Shown: positions 1-11,989, counted from the stretch's first letter. The stretch: DNA of 64,000 bases from Trissonchulus latispiculum (GCA_030248195.1 JASAND010024208.1:1-64000); one strand, 5' to 3'. The notes: generated by a model from the letters alone, not told the origin. Numbers and translations: made by a program.

Positions 1-506
1 TTTTTAGTTAGTATATGAACGAACAAATATAACTGTAACAAATATAAAATGTGACTAATCATTAAAAGATACCAAAAATTAAATGTAAGACAAGGTGCAA
101 AAGGGGGGTCTGGGGGGCCAAGCCCCCCAGAAACGCTAAATCTATGGAAACAATTGAAAGCGCATTGGAAAAAGTTCCGACCATTTGCCAAAATTTGTCC
201 AAAATTTTGGTGAAACGTTACACAGTCGCCAAAATTTTTTGCTATTTTCCAGAAAAAAGTGTGTAATTACACGCGTTTTTGAGCAAAAAAACACTGATTA
301 CAACCTCAACACCACTCATATGTATTTTACATGCGACTAAGGAGTATATATTCTTGTTTCTTGTATATTTACTCTTCTTTGATTGAAATATTATAAAGAC
401 CAAACAAGCAATATACAAGCAGTGGTTTTCTTCGTCTTCTGAAGTATGCGAAAACTGCTAGATATATTCTGGAATATTTATATATACGTTGTCTCTTGTA
501 TTGTAG
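1..506. other. AT-rich non-coding; short G/C hairpin
   Basis: No gene seen. Positions 110-130 form a hairpin with a 9-bp G/C stem and a 3-base loop. Similar G-run sequence recurs near 8.64-8.99 kb, suggesting a dispersed repeat remnant. The stretch just before 507 could be the intron upstream of the TUSC2-like exon. Confidence 0.4.
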
Positions 507-627
507 CGCACTGTTTGAGGACGAGGACGGTGATCTGGCACATGAATTTTATGAAGAGATTCCTGGTCGTTCCTCAAAGCAGCGAGCTCCTTCACTCATG
601 CGTGTTTCCAGTAATTTGAAGCCACTT
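507..627 (+). CDS. TUSC2/FUS1-like protein, internal exon
   Basis: Seen: an open exon bounded by an acceptor (TTGTATTGTAG before 507) and a donor (GTGAGT at 628). It encodes about 40 residues containing DEDGDLAHEFYEE and then a basic stretch ending SSNLKPL. Known: the motif FYDEDGDLAHEFYEE followed by a basic segment is the hallmark of TUSC2 (FUS1), a small, usually N-myristoylated mitochondrial protein linked to calcium handling. The frame starts one base into the exon (phase 1) and ends in phase 0. I find neither the N-terminal exon with a myristoylation glycine nor the C-terminal exon. The sequence after the acceptor near 730 reads six codons and then a stop, so that site is probably not the real next exon. 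The gene is therefore partial here, or a retained fragment. The family call is strong from the motif; completeness is unknown. Confidence 0.7.
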
Positions 628-3360
628 GTGAGTTTTCATTCGTCGTTTTCTCTGAGAGCATGTTGGAAACTTGCATTAGTTGTTGTACATGTTAGATCCA
701 TTTTAGTTCAAATAAATTTGTTATTTTCAGCTGTGCCATGTATGTATCTAGTGTTTTTGACGGAGGGGGCGCCTCGAAACCGACCTGCTCCCTCCCAGAG
801 GGTGCCCAAATGTTTGCCAAACATTGACTAATTTTAGAAAATTTTCCGACTTCTTCGTGATTATCGCATAAAGATGACTTTTTGTCGTGATGGCCCAGCC
901 CAGGTCGTAGATGGATAGGTCGGACGACAAAACGGACAACGGGAATGAGCTGGGCGCAGCAGAAAACCCATGTAGACAAAGTTTTGAGAGGCTAAGGTAA
1001 AGCCTACTATGGACCTCCAGGAAGCGAATTTCTGAATATAAAGAGAAATCAGCTCCAGCTCGTAACGTTCGACCTGAGCAACGACCACAAAAATGGTCAC
1101 TTTTCGCTCTGAGCCGACTGCGGCGCTGTGGCGCTGCTGCGGCGCAAAAAGTTGGGATTCTTATCCTGGACTGCACCAACAAAGTATAAGAATAGCTGCA
1201 GAATAGCAAAAGGCTAAGTTCGATTTTAGAATGATAAATCAGTAGTTGACCTTCTGCTATTCTGCTACTATTCTTAAACTTCGTTGGTGCTATTCGGGGT
1301 TAAATTCTTAAGAGGGTACTAGTAGACCCTATAGCTGTTTAGGTTCGCGTGAAAGCGGCGAACATTATGCACAATCAACCATCAAATAGGAAAACCGGAA
1401 AAAAGCATCGCCGCCATAACCGGTCCGGGGCGCAACTTTTTAACGGTACGTGGTACGGGGCTGGAACTTCCCACACATACTAAACTCGATGTGCTCTACA
1501 ATTTGCGCATGAAATCCGCGCAGGATTTTGCTCAGCTTATTTTACAGTGTCTCCAGCCACTTTTCACACATATTATAGGGGTCGCTTGCGACCCATATGA
1601 TAATTTTAGGTGTTTTAAGCTGAAATAGCCAAAATTTCGTTAAAAATCCGGCGAAGCCCGAAAAAGTTTTGAAAATTTGGGGAAAATGGTAAAGTTTGGC
1701 AATTTCTGATGCTGTGTGTGGGGGGGGGTCGGAATTTGTGGGGGCCATTTCATGGTTGGCCTGCTCGAATGAGGGGGTGGGAAATAACAGCATGAAGTTC
1801 CCCCATCCCCCACCCCTCCAGTAAAAATAAGTCAGCTCCTTCCGTGTAAAGTTTTGCCTTTGTGCTGCTGTCATTCATAAAACGCATTCTTGTTCTAGGG
1901 CTGGATTCGTTATGATATTCCAAGATTACACCCCGATCTCCCTTATGTGATGATTGAAGTAAAGAGATAATTGTTGCTGTACAGAACTTTTGTTTGCTTG
2001 TACTGTTTTGTAACATGCATTTCTACTTTTGTACATGTATCTTTTCCTGTTACTGTTTCTGTGTACAATAAGTGTTTTTACGCTGGGTGAAATATTTTCT
2101 CCACGATTCGTATTTGTAGTTTTACTTATTTACCTGGTAAAGTCCATTAAGAACGTACTGTGCGGAGACCTAAACCTGTACATTTTAATTTAAAGTTTAC
2201 CTTATTTTCGTTTTCCTAAAACGTTATACTAGTTATTTGGGATAGTGACAGATGCTATCTACACACTTACATATATAATTATGTTGTTCAAACTTTTGTA
2301 TTTGAATTTTCTTTGAGTTTATTCACTAACGTGTTGTGTATATAGTAATGTATATTTAAGGTCCTGAACTTTATGTTAGAAACTATGCGAATTATGGTGC
2401 TCTAGATCTTGATTTAGACCAGAACCAACCAACTGGTTTAAGATAGGTAAAAGAAAAGAGTTCCGCTAACTTGTCAGCATTTACAATAGTTAAAACTTCT
2501 GTTCCGAATGATTTTAAAGATCTCAAAATTTGAATCTGAATATTTTGGACTAACAGCGTTTCTAAATTGTTGCCGTACTTTTGAATCTGACATGAGTATA
2601 ACTAGGTGGAGCATGGTTTCGGCTTGGGCCTCTCTAAATACAATCGTTTTCTCTGTAGTAATAAAGTAAATGCTAAGTGCTGTGCTATTCGTTAAATGTT
2701 CGATTGTTGCAGTGTAAACTGTTTTCTGTTTTTCATCTTAATTGTTACTGTGTAATGTTGCTGTTACCTGGAATGTGCTTTTTGTAGTCGCTTATTTTTG
2801 TTGTTGTTTATGTTGAAAGGCTTGTGATGTTACGGAATTCTTCTTTGTATTAAACGTATTCTGTAAGTTGTTTTTAGCTTTGCTCGTGCTGTTGTAGGGT
2901 TAGAAGGTTAGCTTAAATTCACATCGTCGGTTTTGTTAGAGATCGTTTGGGCGGAGCTCTCTCTACTAGCTAGATAGCTGTCGTGATGCTGATGCCTGAT
3001 GCCTGTTCAAGTTGTTTAGTCACATTATATATGTATTTGACTGAACTAGGATTGTTCCTTGATAGGAACGTCACTTCCGTTGAACTGATGTGATGAGCGG
3101 CGCAAACTTTATTGTTGACGGTTAGCACCTTTTTGCTTCAATGACTAATTTTCTCTTATATTTATACGTCTGGCAGTGAAAGGAGTTCCCATCAGGTTAG
3201 TGTGATTAGTGAGTTGCTTCCCTAATTTACAATACAGCTAAGTTATGCCCGGTTTTGCTTGACAGACTGTTGTGCAGCTGCACATGGCTAGTATTTTTAA
3301 TGTTGGTAGCGTATATTCTTAGTAATTTATTCAATGAGCACATTGTGTAGGCTACAGTAT
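628..3360. other. Intergenic or intronic, no gene recognised
   Basis: Low-complexity AT-rich DNA with scattered G-runs (about 1.72-1.82 kb). Short open frames here have no recognisable motif. Possible TUSC2-like downstream exons were looked for and not found. Confidence 0.4.
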
Positions 3361-4074
3361 CGGTCGGAACTGTTCCCTATCAAAACGTCTAAACTCGAAA
3401 CGTCTAACGTTCAAAACGTCTAAACTCCCTAGATTTTGATTTTATACATACTTGATATTTCTTAAAAACTTGTAAATTTTGTTTGTATTGAGTTTTTTCT
3501 TTTTCAATATATCCGTGATTTAACAGAAGTATATAATTAGTTAAAGTTGCGTCATAAGATGTTTATACTGGTATTTTTGCTTGGGTCACAAATTGTGGGA
3601 ACCCTTGGGTCAGTGTGCATCAAGGTAAAGTTTCCTAAGGGTCACTTTCGGCCCAAAAAATGGCCCAGTTTCCCAGAAATCGGCATGAAATTTATAATCA
3701 GGCAAACTCAAGCTGGACTAAAACTTTACAGTTTTCATCTAAATTTTAATTTATTTTTAAATTTGAATTGAAGTTCTCAACTTTTGAAAAGCAGTTTTAG
3801 AATTTAACATATTGTAAATTTTAATTTTAAAATAAAACAAACTAGACGTAGAGTTTAATTTAATAAGGTTTTAAAATAGGTTTACTTTAAAACTGCAGTA
3901 AATCTAATTTGGTTTCTACAGATAACGATTGTAGACGTTTTGAACGGGTCTCACAATTTTGAAAAATTTAGACGTTTTGTCAGTAGACGTTTTGTCGTTA
4001 GACGTTTCGTCGGTAGACGTTATGAACGTTAGACGTTTTGACTTTTAGACTTTAAACGGACACCGGTCGGAACT
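3361..4074. mobile_element. Short DNA transposon with AACGTCTAA-word termini, 11-bp TSD
   Basis: The 11-mer CGGTCGGAACT occurs at 3361-3371 and again at 4064-4074, flanking a 692-bp insert. The left end carries three copies of a word close to AAACGTCTAA. The right end carries about seven copies of its reverse complement (TTAGACGTTT). Outer termini read GTTCCC on the left and, reverse-complemented, GTGTCC on the right, so terminal inversion is only approximate. There is no transposase ORF; the interior is AT-rich. A duplication of 9-11 bp is typical of Mutator-like elements, but that assignment is inference. Confidence 0.7.
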
Positions 4075-4180
4075 ATCACACTACCTTTGCACCTCTATTT
4101 TAACGTTCCAAAGATTCGTTATGCTCGTTTTAGAAAATGAAATGGTGTTGGCGAAGAAACATCCAAGTTATAATATAAAC

Positions 4181-4726
4181 ATTACTGGTTAGTGATGTTT
4201 CAGTCACTGAAACTGAAACTGAAACTATGTTTCAGTTTGTACGGGTTTCAGTTTGTACAGGTTTCAGTTTCAGTCACTGAAACTGAAACTGAAACTATTT
4301 TGAGAAGAGACCTGAAACTGAAACAAACATTTTTAGGCAGCCGACTGAAACTGAAACTATACTGGGTAAAAGACTGAAACTCGGACTGAAACTAGTTTCA
4401 GTCTTTCCTTAAATCTTGAAATTTTTAAGGTTTTGAGCTTCGATTCTGTTAACATTGCTGTAAGAGAGGCTGAATTACCATTAAACTGTGCTTTATATTA
4501 ATTAACTCAGATAGCTGGAAACCGTTGTTTTTAAAGCGAACTGAAACTGAAACTGAAACTAAAACTGAAACTGAAATTATTTTACGTTGCCGACTGAAAC
4601 TTAAACTGAAACTGAAACTTTTGGTCCGCCGACTGAAACTGAAACTGAAATTATTTCGAACCACCGACTGAAACTGAAACTGAAACTGAAACTAAAATCG
4701 GCTACTGAAACAATACTATTACTGGT
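4181..4726. mobile_element. hAT-like MITE with ACTGAA-word termini, copy 1
   Basis: The 9-mer ATTACTGGT is duplicated at 4181-4189 and 4718-4726. Between them lies 528 bp beginning TAGTGATGTTTCAGT, whose right end reverse-complements to AGTATTGTTTCAGT. Most of both halves is built from (ACTGAA)n in tandem and inverted blocks, around a unique middle at about 4405-4535. A second member of the family lies at 48971-49895. A TAGTG terminus with an 8-9 bp duplication fits the hAT superfamily. No coding capacity; frames through the hexanucleotide are repeat artefacts. Confidence 0.75.
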
Positions 4727-4850
4727 ACCATTTTTTTCATAACACGAATTACCTTTAGTTTGTGTCAGCGTTGATACAAATTTTACTGATTATACTGTCA
4801 TTGTTCATTTACGATTTATTGGTTTAAAACACAGTTCACCATGTCGGTAT

Positions 4851-6172
4851 TTAGCTACTATTCTGCACAAACAACAGCAGTAGTAGCGATAACGCCAAAT
4901 ATTTAGCTGAATATGGAAAGCGGACAGCCGATGAACCAATGGTACACTTTACGGAGTCAAATTGACCTACTCCTGCCGTTGTTTTAGCGGCCACTACAAA
5001 CAGATAGTCTCCTGGGCCGGTGCCATCTGTATACTCGAAATAGGTATTCTTAGTTTGATAGTGAGTGGAGTCTTGCAACGTTGCATTAACCGTTTCAAAG
5101 GCGTTCACGGAAACGTTGATATAATACTCGTAGCTATCACAGGGTCGAACAGCCGGTGGTTTCCATACTAACAGAATGTTTCCTTTCATCGTAAGGTCGG
5201 CCTGTAAATTCCGAACTGCCGAGGGCAGTTGTGATGGAGCCGTTGCCTTAGTGGTCACCTTAGGTCCCGGCCCACCGTCTTCCCCGGCTACCAGGGCGCA
5301 TTCGATGTTACAAACATCCGCTGTCGGATTAACAGAAAACTGTTGCTTACTCTGTCCGGCCGGGACGGAAAAGCTAACATTTTCCACTGCTTTGCCGTCA
5401 CAGTCCGCACAGCTGTAGTGACAGGTGGTATTTAAAACATCGCATCCCCAAAATTCCTTGGCTGGTAAATCCCAACTGACCTCCAGGTGGGTTGAGCTAG
5501 CCCGTAGGTTGAAGTTAAGCGGCGGAGAAGAGGGTTTGTCACAGCCTGAGCTGAGGATTGTTTCTGGACTTGGGTCCTGGTTCCGGCCCCTGTAGATGAT
5601 GAAAACCCTGAAATAGTAGCTTTGCTCTCTGGCGGTCGAGGTAACGTTGACTCCGAAAACGTTGGGTCCCTTCTGCTGCGGAGAGCCATACTTAACGAAA
5701 TAGAAACCAGCCGGATACGTCTTCCACTGCAGTTGATAGGAGACGTCATTTTTGTCGGCGTCAGTTATGTCGTAGCCTTGGTCATATGCCCTGTCCCAGG
5801 CATGCCATTGGACATAGATCCAACTGGGACCCCGGCTGGTATAGTACGGCCCCCGGGTTAGGACAGGGCCCGTCTCATCACAAGAGGGACCGTACCAACC
5901 AGCCTCACAGCCAGGTGGATCACATTTCCCGGTCACATTACTGCAGGGATGATCTCCAGAACAGTGACACTGTTTGAGCTGAAATACACCGAAACAGTCC
6001 GCCCCTTCGCAGCTGTCGTTGTGATTTCCACTGTTGGGACAAAAATGGCTGCGAAGTTTAGAATCGTTCAGGCTTTCTTCGTCATTGCAGGAACAATTTC
6101 CCGATGGCAAAATGGCGGTAAATGTAAAGTTCTGTTGTTCACAGAAGGTACTGCATTCGTCCAAATCATTAA
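4851..6172 (-). CDS. Secreted or GPI-anchored EGF/FN3 repeat protein, terminal exon
   Basis: Seen: one long exon of about 440 codons after an acceptor (AAATTTTAG, exon from 6172 in phase 1, opening NDLDECSTFCEQQ). The first 100 residues are cysteine-rich and include CSCN, CHCSGDHPC and an EGF-like CEAGWYGPSCDE. Three fibronectin type III-like beta-sandwich repeats follow at about residues 100-210, 208-310 and 312-408. Each shows the tryptophan and tyrosine landmarks (VQWHAW/YYFRVF, LEVSWDLP, LLVWKPP/YLFVVAA). The second repeat has extra cysteines. Many N-x-S/T sites support an extracellular protein. The C-terminus is a hydrophobic tail (SLLLLLFVQ) ending a few residues before the stop, fitting a GPI-anchor signal. 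The signal peptide must lie in an upstream exon beyond 6172 that I cannot identify. Likely a cell-surface adhesion or receptor-like protein; ligand unknown. The opening could alternatively be a WSC-like module. Confidence 0.75.
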
Positions 6173-6737
6173 CTAAAATTTTAGAACGTACTTATAGATC
6201 ATTGTGCAAATAATCCTTGATTTTCTTCTAATTTTTCCATCAAACTCAGGTTGCTTTTAGCTAAATCTAAGGTCTTGTGGAACAGGCAGTTGTGTGCTTA
6301 CAGAAAATTTACTATGTAGTTGTGTGCTTACAGAAATTTATTAATTTAGGTCAGGACAAGGTTGTAATTTAGAGTGAAAGTTTGGGGATTTATCCTTCGT
6401 AAAGTCCGTATACAAGTATGAAAACAAACAGATTTTTCAACAATGGAATGCGACCATCTATAATGCTTATAAGATGCATTATAATAAAGAATATAAACTG
6501 CATATAATAAAAACAGGATAGTTGTCGATAAAATATTGATTCGCAGTTTGCGGTAGAAATAATTTAATTGAACTGATTGCTACATCAGAAGTTCCCAAGA
6601 TCGATCGGACTAGAAACTTTAAAAACTGTTGCACCTTCTTACAATTGCATTTTCTGACTTGTGTTTTAATTTTAGATTTTAATTTTAATAGTATTATTGT
6701 AACTTTATCTCCACAAGGCTTATGCCGTATATATATG

Positions 6738-6740
<3 letters not shown>

Positions 6741-6782
<42 letters not shown>
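6741..6782. repeat. (TA)n microsatellite
   Basis: Uninterrupted TA dinucleotide run with degenerate TATG flanks. Short frames across it are artefacts. Confidence 0.95.
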
Positions 6783-6785
<3 letters not shown>

Positions 6786-9028
6786 TATATATATGTATCA
6801 GAGATGGAACCGAGTCACCGGGTCCAGAGCTTCGATCCGGTCTTGACCCTGTTTTCCGAATTTACCACAAATTTTTGAAATTTTTGGCTTACCAAGCTAA
6901 TACTTTAACTGAAATTTTTGTTCGATCGATTTTTTCTTATATTTTAGGCGTGAGCATTTTCACAGCTTGAGGTTATTTGAATTTGTTTTGCTTTATCAGT
7001 TTCATGATTATTGTATAAATTTATTTAGTATATACCACGTGTTTTGCAGATTATTTTCGCAACCATGGTAGATGTTTGCGCATTATAAAATAACGTTTAA
7101 ATGTTTGAAGATCTCCGTGGTTTTGGACCGCACTTTATGCACTTTTCACCACGGATTGATTTCCCAAAATTTTGCAGACGGATAAATAATTGGTTTTGCC
7201 AACTCATTTTTGCATTAATTAAAAAATGCTACAGTCTTATTAAATAATTTTTAAAAACCTAGAGCAAACATAGTTATGTCACAGTTATTTTTTTTGGGCT
7301 GCTGATGGAGCATGGAAGGCAAAAATTTAGCGTACTTAGGCAAAATCGAAAATTTTTTGCAGATTTTGGCATTTTTTGGAATACCGGGTCACCTAGTCTG
7401 GGCTCAACCGGGTCACCGGATCAAGCAGATCTAACCCAAATGACCCCGTTCCCCCACCCATATGTATATATTACCTGGACTGGTAATCTTTCCCACAATC
7501 CTCCACAAAAATTTTCCAACATCAACAAATTAAACAACAACAATAACAGTAATTATAAAATTATAAAAATACAAACCCCATCCTAAAAAATTTAAAAAAA
7601 TATAAAATAAAATATAATAAACTTTCTTTATAATAATTTTTTACATTTGTCCTTTCTTTTGTTGTTTTTCTTTTTATACTTCATTGTTAATTTTATTGTT
7701 AATTTATTTCATAACATCTTACAGTGAATAAAAGAAAAACATAAATTTTTTATATATATACTATTTTTTCCTCACTAAATAATCCACTCAACATTATAAA
7801 AAACTAATTAATACGATATCTCTAATTTTTGTTTTTTATTATTATATCTATTTTTTTTTTTCATCTTTTCTTTCTAATTTATTTTTTTTACATATACAAA
7901 ATTTTTTACATATTCTATCTTACTATACACACAAAAAAATATACACATATCTCTCCATATATATATATTAATTCTTGTTTAAATTTATATACCTTATATA
8001 ATTATCACCACACAAAAAATATTATTACATCAAAGGGCTATTGTACTCACACGGACTGCAGTTCAGGATGGTTGGCTAGCTTAGAATTTAAACAGGAGTT
8101 AAATTTAGTTAACTCTATTCTTTTCGTGCACCAGGTTAAAAAGAATTATCCAGGTCTTAAATTAGCTGGATTTAAGTGATCAAGTTTAAAAAAGTTATTT
8201 ATCACACTTTTCAGAAGGCTTTTATTTTGCTGTGGGTGCAAAAAAGGTTAAATTAACTGTTTTAATGCGATCAGAGGGTAGAGACAAAAGAGGGTTAGTT
8301 AAAATAACTCCTTTTAACAGAATTTCTTGTGTACATTTAACCCGCTCTAATCTGTTCGTGCATACAGCGGGATATCTTTAACTTTAATGTTTGACTGGTT
8401 TATCCCACGAAATGACACCACAAGGCATTGTGATCCGAAGGCTATAAATTGAGATTGTCTGCAAATAAAAAACTGATGGTTGGTTCTTGGCAGAACCAGC
8501 ATTTTTTACCCTGAATTTATAAATTAGCCATAATATAATGTTAATAGTGTAATGGCTAATACTTAATAGTTAATAGCTAATGGTTTAATTAATCGAAAGG
8601 TATGTATGTATATCATACATTAACATAGGGTCGGATCCTGGGGAGGCTTGTCCCAAGAAAATTTTGAGGGGGCTTGTATCTTGAACCAAAATTTTCGAGG
8701 GGGGCTTCTACCATTACCATAAATTAACACTAACAGTAGTATAAATTCATAAGTTTTAAAGAAAATTGCCAATTTTTAAAATATTCAAAATTTTGATCAA
8801 TTTTTTGGAAAAAATTTTAGCAAAAAATTCCGGCGAAGCCGGAAATTGTTTTAATTTTGGTGCGAAAATCTATTTTTTCCGGCTATTTCTGATTACCTCT
8901 TGCCAAATTTTTCGTCACCCCTTGCCCATGACGGCGCTAGGGCTTGTACCTTGTCCGGGTTGGGGGGCATGGACCCCCCATACCCCCCGTGTTAACCTAT
9001 GATGTATATGTAACTCTTCTGTGTCTAC
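6783..9028. other. AT-rich non-coding with repeat remnants
   Basis: No gene seen. 7540-8030 is extremely A/T-rich. 8030-8400 has GTTAAAT/GTTAACTC words like those at the ends of the 50.3-52.3 kb element and may be a decayed relative. 8630-8760 and 8930-8995 carry the GGGGGG/CCCCCC-type dispersed repeat also seen near 0.1 kb. Confidence 0.4.
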
Positions 9029-10196
9029 TTAACCCGTTTTTGCCCACTGTTCCCGTTATGGGGACAAGCACGTTTTTACTCAGACCTGTTTGTATGGTTT
9101 GTGGTTTCAATTTTTACATTAATTTTATTGTTTACCAGTATGGGCAGTTTATTTTGAATAGGTTCAATTCTCACTACCATCCAGCTTGCTGCCATAAACT
9201 CTTGAATCTTATCTACACCAATAGAATTTTCCTCAGTATTGAGTGATCCCACTTTTTATATCGCTCGCTAGGTATGGACGTCGGCCGGATAGTATATGTT
9301 GCTTGTTCCTTGCTTGATACAATGGCGTAGCCAAATAGTTACCAAACTCGATTATGTTACCATAACACATCAAGAATGTTCCCACTTTGGGAACAGTGGG
9401 CATGAATGGGTACAGGGTTTTTGGTAGATAGTATTTCAAGATATGGACACCGGGTTCTTTTGATTACAATAGCATGAAGGCTTACTAGTATTTATGTGCT
9501 CCTGAGGCGGTACTTGTATGTATCAGCTCGTATTAGTCACGTTAGTTCCCTAACTATTACGTTGGCTCTCGGGGAATAACCTGAGACTGGAGGTACAGCA
9601 AAGGCTACCAACCTTTTCCACGGAAGATGGCTATAAGACATGATGCAGTCGATGCCTACCAATCGTGCAAAACCGATATAAACAGGATATGGCGTCCACC
9701 TACAAGAGGAGTTAAGTTTTGATCAAAATACTGCAGTTATCTGACAAGGAAACAGTGGAAAGCTCGCCCGAATTCCGTTTGTTCATACGTCTACTAAGTA
9801 TGGTGGCATCTAAACTTGTGTGCAATGGTAATGGTCGTCTAAATAACAGTCGGGATGCGAATATACTATATGCATAAGCTACAATTATGAGGAAAATGCC
9901 AAAATATGCTGCAGAGTGGTCAAGGCAGATTTCAGGGGGTACTTCTGACAAGCAAGTGATAAATAGCAAACATCGAAACTGTTTGTATGTCTTAAAAACG
10001 TTACTTTTACATGAGAAACGTTCGGAAGTATTGATCAGGGAATGTACAACTACGGAATATTAGGATTATCAGCTTAGAAAACCCTGTACCCATCCCAAAA
10101 TGGGAACAAGTTAGATTTCGAGAAATTCAAACATGAAACTGTCAAAATGTTGTTTTTAGGAGCTCAAATTTTAAAATTCGGGCAAAAACGGGTTAA
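9029..10196. mobile_element. piggyBac-like non-autonomous element (TTAA)
   Basis: TTAA at 9029-9032 and 10193-10196 flanks perfect inverted termini CCCGTTTTTGCCC and GGGCAAAAACGGG. A TTAA target and a CCC-starting terminus are the piggyBac signature. Sub-terminal inverted blocks also occur: GTTCCCGTTATGGGGAC on the left and CCCAAAATGGGAACA on the right. Another pair, CCCACTTTGGGAACAGTGGGC, lies near 9.38 kb. About 1.16 kb with no convincing transposase, only an 85-codon frame (9712-9969, -) of unknown meaning. Confidence 0.75.
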
Positions 10197-10675
10197 GCTA
10201 CCAAAAGTACATAAATTATGTAAATATAATGATATACAATAATATATCTAATATAATACAATATAATAATTATAAATGAATAAATAATTTATGTAAATTA
10301 TACACCTTTGAAGCTAGCGATGATGAAGTCTAAAAATGAATACAATCAATTTGCAGGGTGAGTTCTAGACATCATGTCTTTAGCTACTTCAACATTAAAT
10401 TATCGACTTTAACAATGAAACGTTCATCATCGAAATCGAACTAACAATGATTGTATGTAATGGAAGCGCCTACTTTTAAAGGCGTGTTCTCGAGGAAGCA
10501 GTGGGCGTTTATTTTCAAATGATTATTTTGGAAACATCTGTTTCAGTTTGTTTATTTTCCAGTTGATAATTGGTTATCTTAAGCACTTGGGTAAAGAAAT
10601 TGCTGGACTGCTCAAGCAAACTGCTTCAGTTCAAAGCAAGACAGACAGCATCTTTACTTCTAGCTGGCGCCAAGT

Positions 10676-11989
10676 TTACATACTTTTACTTAATACAGGG
10701 ACTTTTTTAAACTGCTGGCAAATTCGGCAATGGTTCAGTTCAATTATAAAAAGACATAAACACACTGTAATCAGCCCAGCATAAACCAATAACGCAGAAA
10801 ATGTCAGTCTTTTCATTAGTGATAATTTGAAGCCAATAATTTTGTCCAAGGGTGAAATTACCCTATCGTTGCTCATCAGCCGATAACTTCGCAATAGTTT
10901 GGCCAAAATACCACTTTCAATTGCCATCAGAGTAAATAGTTTCAACTTTCGTCGCCATTGGGTCTTTTTCAGGTCATGACTGTAGGCAAAGCTGGTAAAG
11001 CTTGTTAAGGTATCATGTAATGGCACAGCGTAAAGGTTACCCTGTTTTAAGGCGTAGTACTGAGCGCTGGTTCTCACTGTCAGAAATGCAGTACCTTTTG
11101 TCTTTGTCACTGCTTCGACGGTTACGGTATCGTCTCCCGTAACTACGACATGACCTTTGGCCGGATCAAATGCACTGTAGTGTCGAAAAGCCTTTCCAGC
11201 GCAATCATAGATCTGACTGAATACTGATTCTGAGAGGTGTGACGCAATCACTGTGTACTGATTTTGTTGCATAAGTTCGTGCAGTTCTCGGACGGAGGAA
11301 AACGGTCGTTTTTCTACCACGATGGCTGTTTTGGTCAGAACTGAGCGATACGTACGAGGTGTTACCAACTGTGAGATAGCCCAGGTAGCTATTAAAAATT
11401 TCTGAAGAGCAATTTTAGGTTTAGGTTTAACGGCAAACAGTAGCATGTCTGAGAGCAGTCGCTGTAGGGTTTTAAAGTTACATGATGCTATCTCTTGATA
11501 GTGTAAGCTTAGACTGAACAAGGAGGCTATACAGATATACAATACCGCTAGTGTAATCCATATATCAAAGGCAAATGGTAGGGTAAACATGTAGAATAGA
11601 CTGTAGGATAGAGTGGCTGGATTTACCAGGGCAAAATTCCGCTGTGGAATTAGAGGGGCTGAGACTTCGAAATCTACTGCCAGAAATCGGTCTGAAGTTA
11701 GTCTCATTGTCGGTACTACCATATCGACGATACCGTTCGTTATCAGCCCCATTAAACCGTCCCAGGTTCCATTCAGTTTTCTACCGTAAGCTATGGAAGG
11801 CACCTCTGTAAACTGATAATTGAGTGTTAGAGATTTGGCCAGAACCTGAAACAGTTCCACTGAAATGCCGGGTCGATCCGGATTCAGTCCAACAATTCCG
11901 TTTTCCGTGATGTAGTTGTAGTTGATTAGGGGCGGATTGCTGGGCAGGGCAACTCGAACACAAGGATCCTCACAGCTTGTGTTCAGCAT
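10676..11989 (-). CDS. Divergent ionotropic glutamate receptor-like channel, C-terminal exon
   Basis: Seen: a 437-codon open exon. S1 half of the ligand-binding lobe is at about residues 36-125 (GISVELFQVLAKSL, WDGLMGLITNGIVDM, PTMRLTSDRFLAVDF). The arginine at about 101 sits where family members bind the ligand carboxylate. M1 is at about 132-162, an M3-like segment at about 195-222, S2 at about 228-370 and M4 at about 396-418, followed by a short cytoplasmic tail. Known: this order S1-M1-P-M3-S2-M4 defines iGluRs and the variant ionotropic receptors. The near-invariant M3 gate motif SYTANLAAFLT is absent; the corresponding region reads ISQLVTPRTYRSVLT, so it is a divergent chemosensory-type member rather than a classical AMPA/NMDA receptor. 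No signal peptide precedes the first Met and an in-frame stop lies 10 codons upstream, so an upstream exon carrying the N-terminus is likely. Single-exon coding for the whole channel core. Confidence 0.8.
   Translation of the reverse strand: MLNTSCEDPCVRVALPSNPPLINYNYITENGIVGLNPDRPGISVELFQVLAKSLTLNYQFTEVPSIAYGRKLNGTWDGLMGLITNGIVDMVVPTMRLTSDRFLAVDFEVSAPLIPQRNFALVNPATLSYSLFYMFTLPFAFDIWITLAVLYICIASLFSLSLHYQEIASCNFKTLQRLLSDMLLFAVKPKPKIALQKFLIATWAISQLVTPRTYRSVLTKTAIVVEKRPFSSVRELHELMQQNQYTVIASHLSESVFSQIYDCAGKAFRHYSAFDPAKGHVVVTGDDTVTVEAVTKTKGTAFLTVRTSAQYYALKQGNLYAVPLHDTLTSFTSFAYSHDLKKTQWRRKLKLFTLMAIESGILAKLLRSYRLMSNDRVISPLDKIIGFKLSLMKRLTFSALLVYAGLITVCLCLFIIELNHCRICQQFKKVPVLSKSM

Noticed and set aside
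730..831. Second TUSC2-like exon after the acceptor at 730
   Set aside because: In the required phase it stops after six codons and does not resemble the TUSC2 C-terminus.
1542..2016. Minus-strand frames of 88-110 codons
   Set aside because: No motif, low-complexity G-runs, and similarity to AT-rich dispersed repeats rather than protein.
4192..4664. Frames of repeating Leu-Lys-Leu-Lys or Ser-Val-Ser-Phe
   Set aside because: Translations of (ACTGAA)n repeats.
6645..6970. Frames with Tyr-Ile repeats (also 19746-20174)
   Set aside because: (TA)n microsatellite artefacts.
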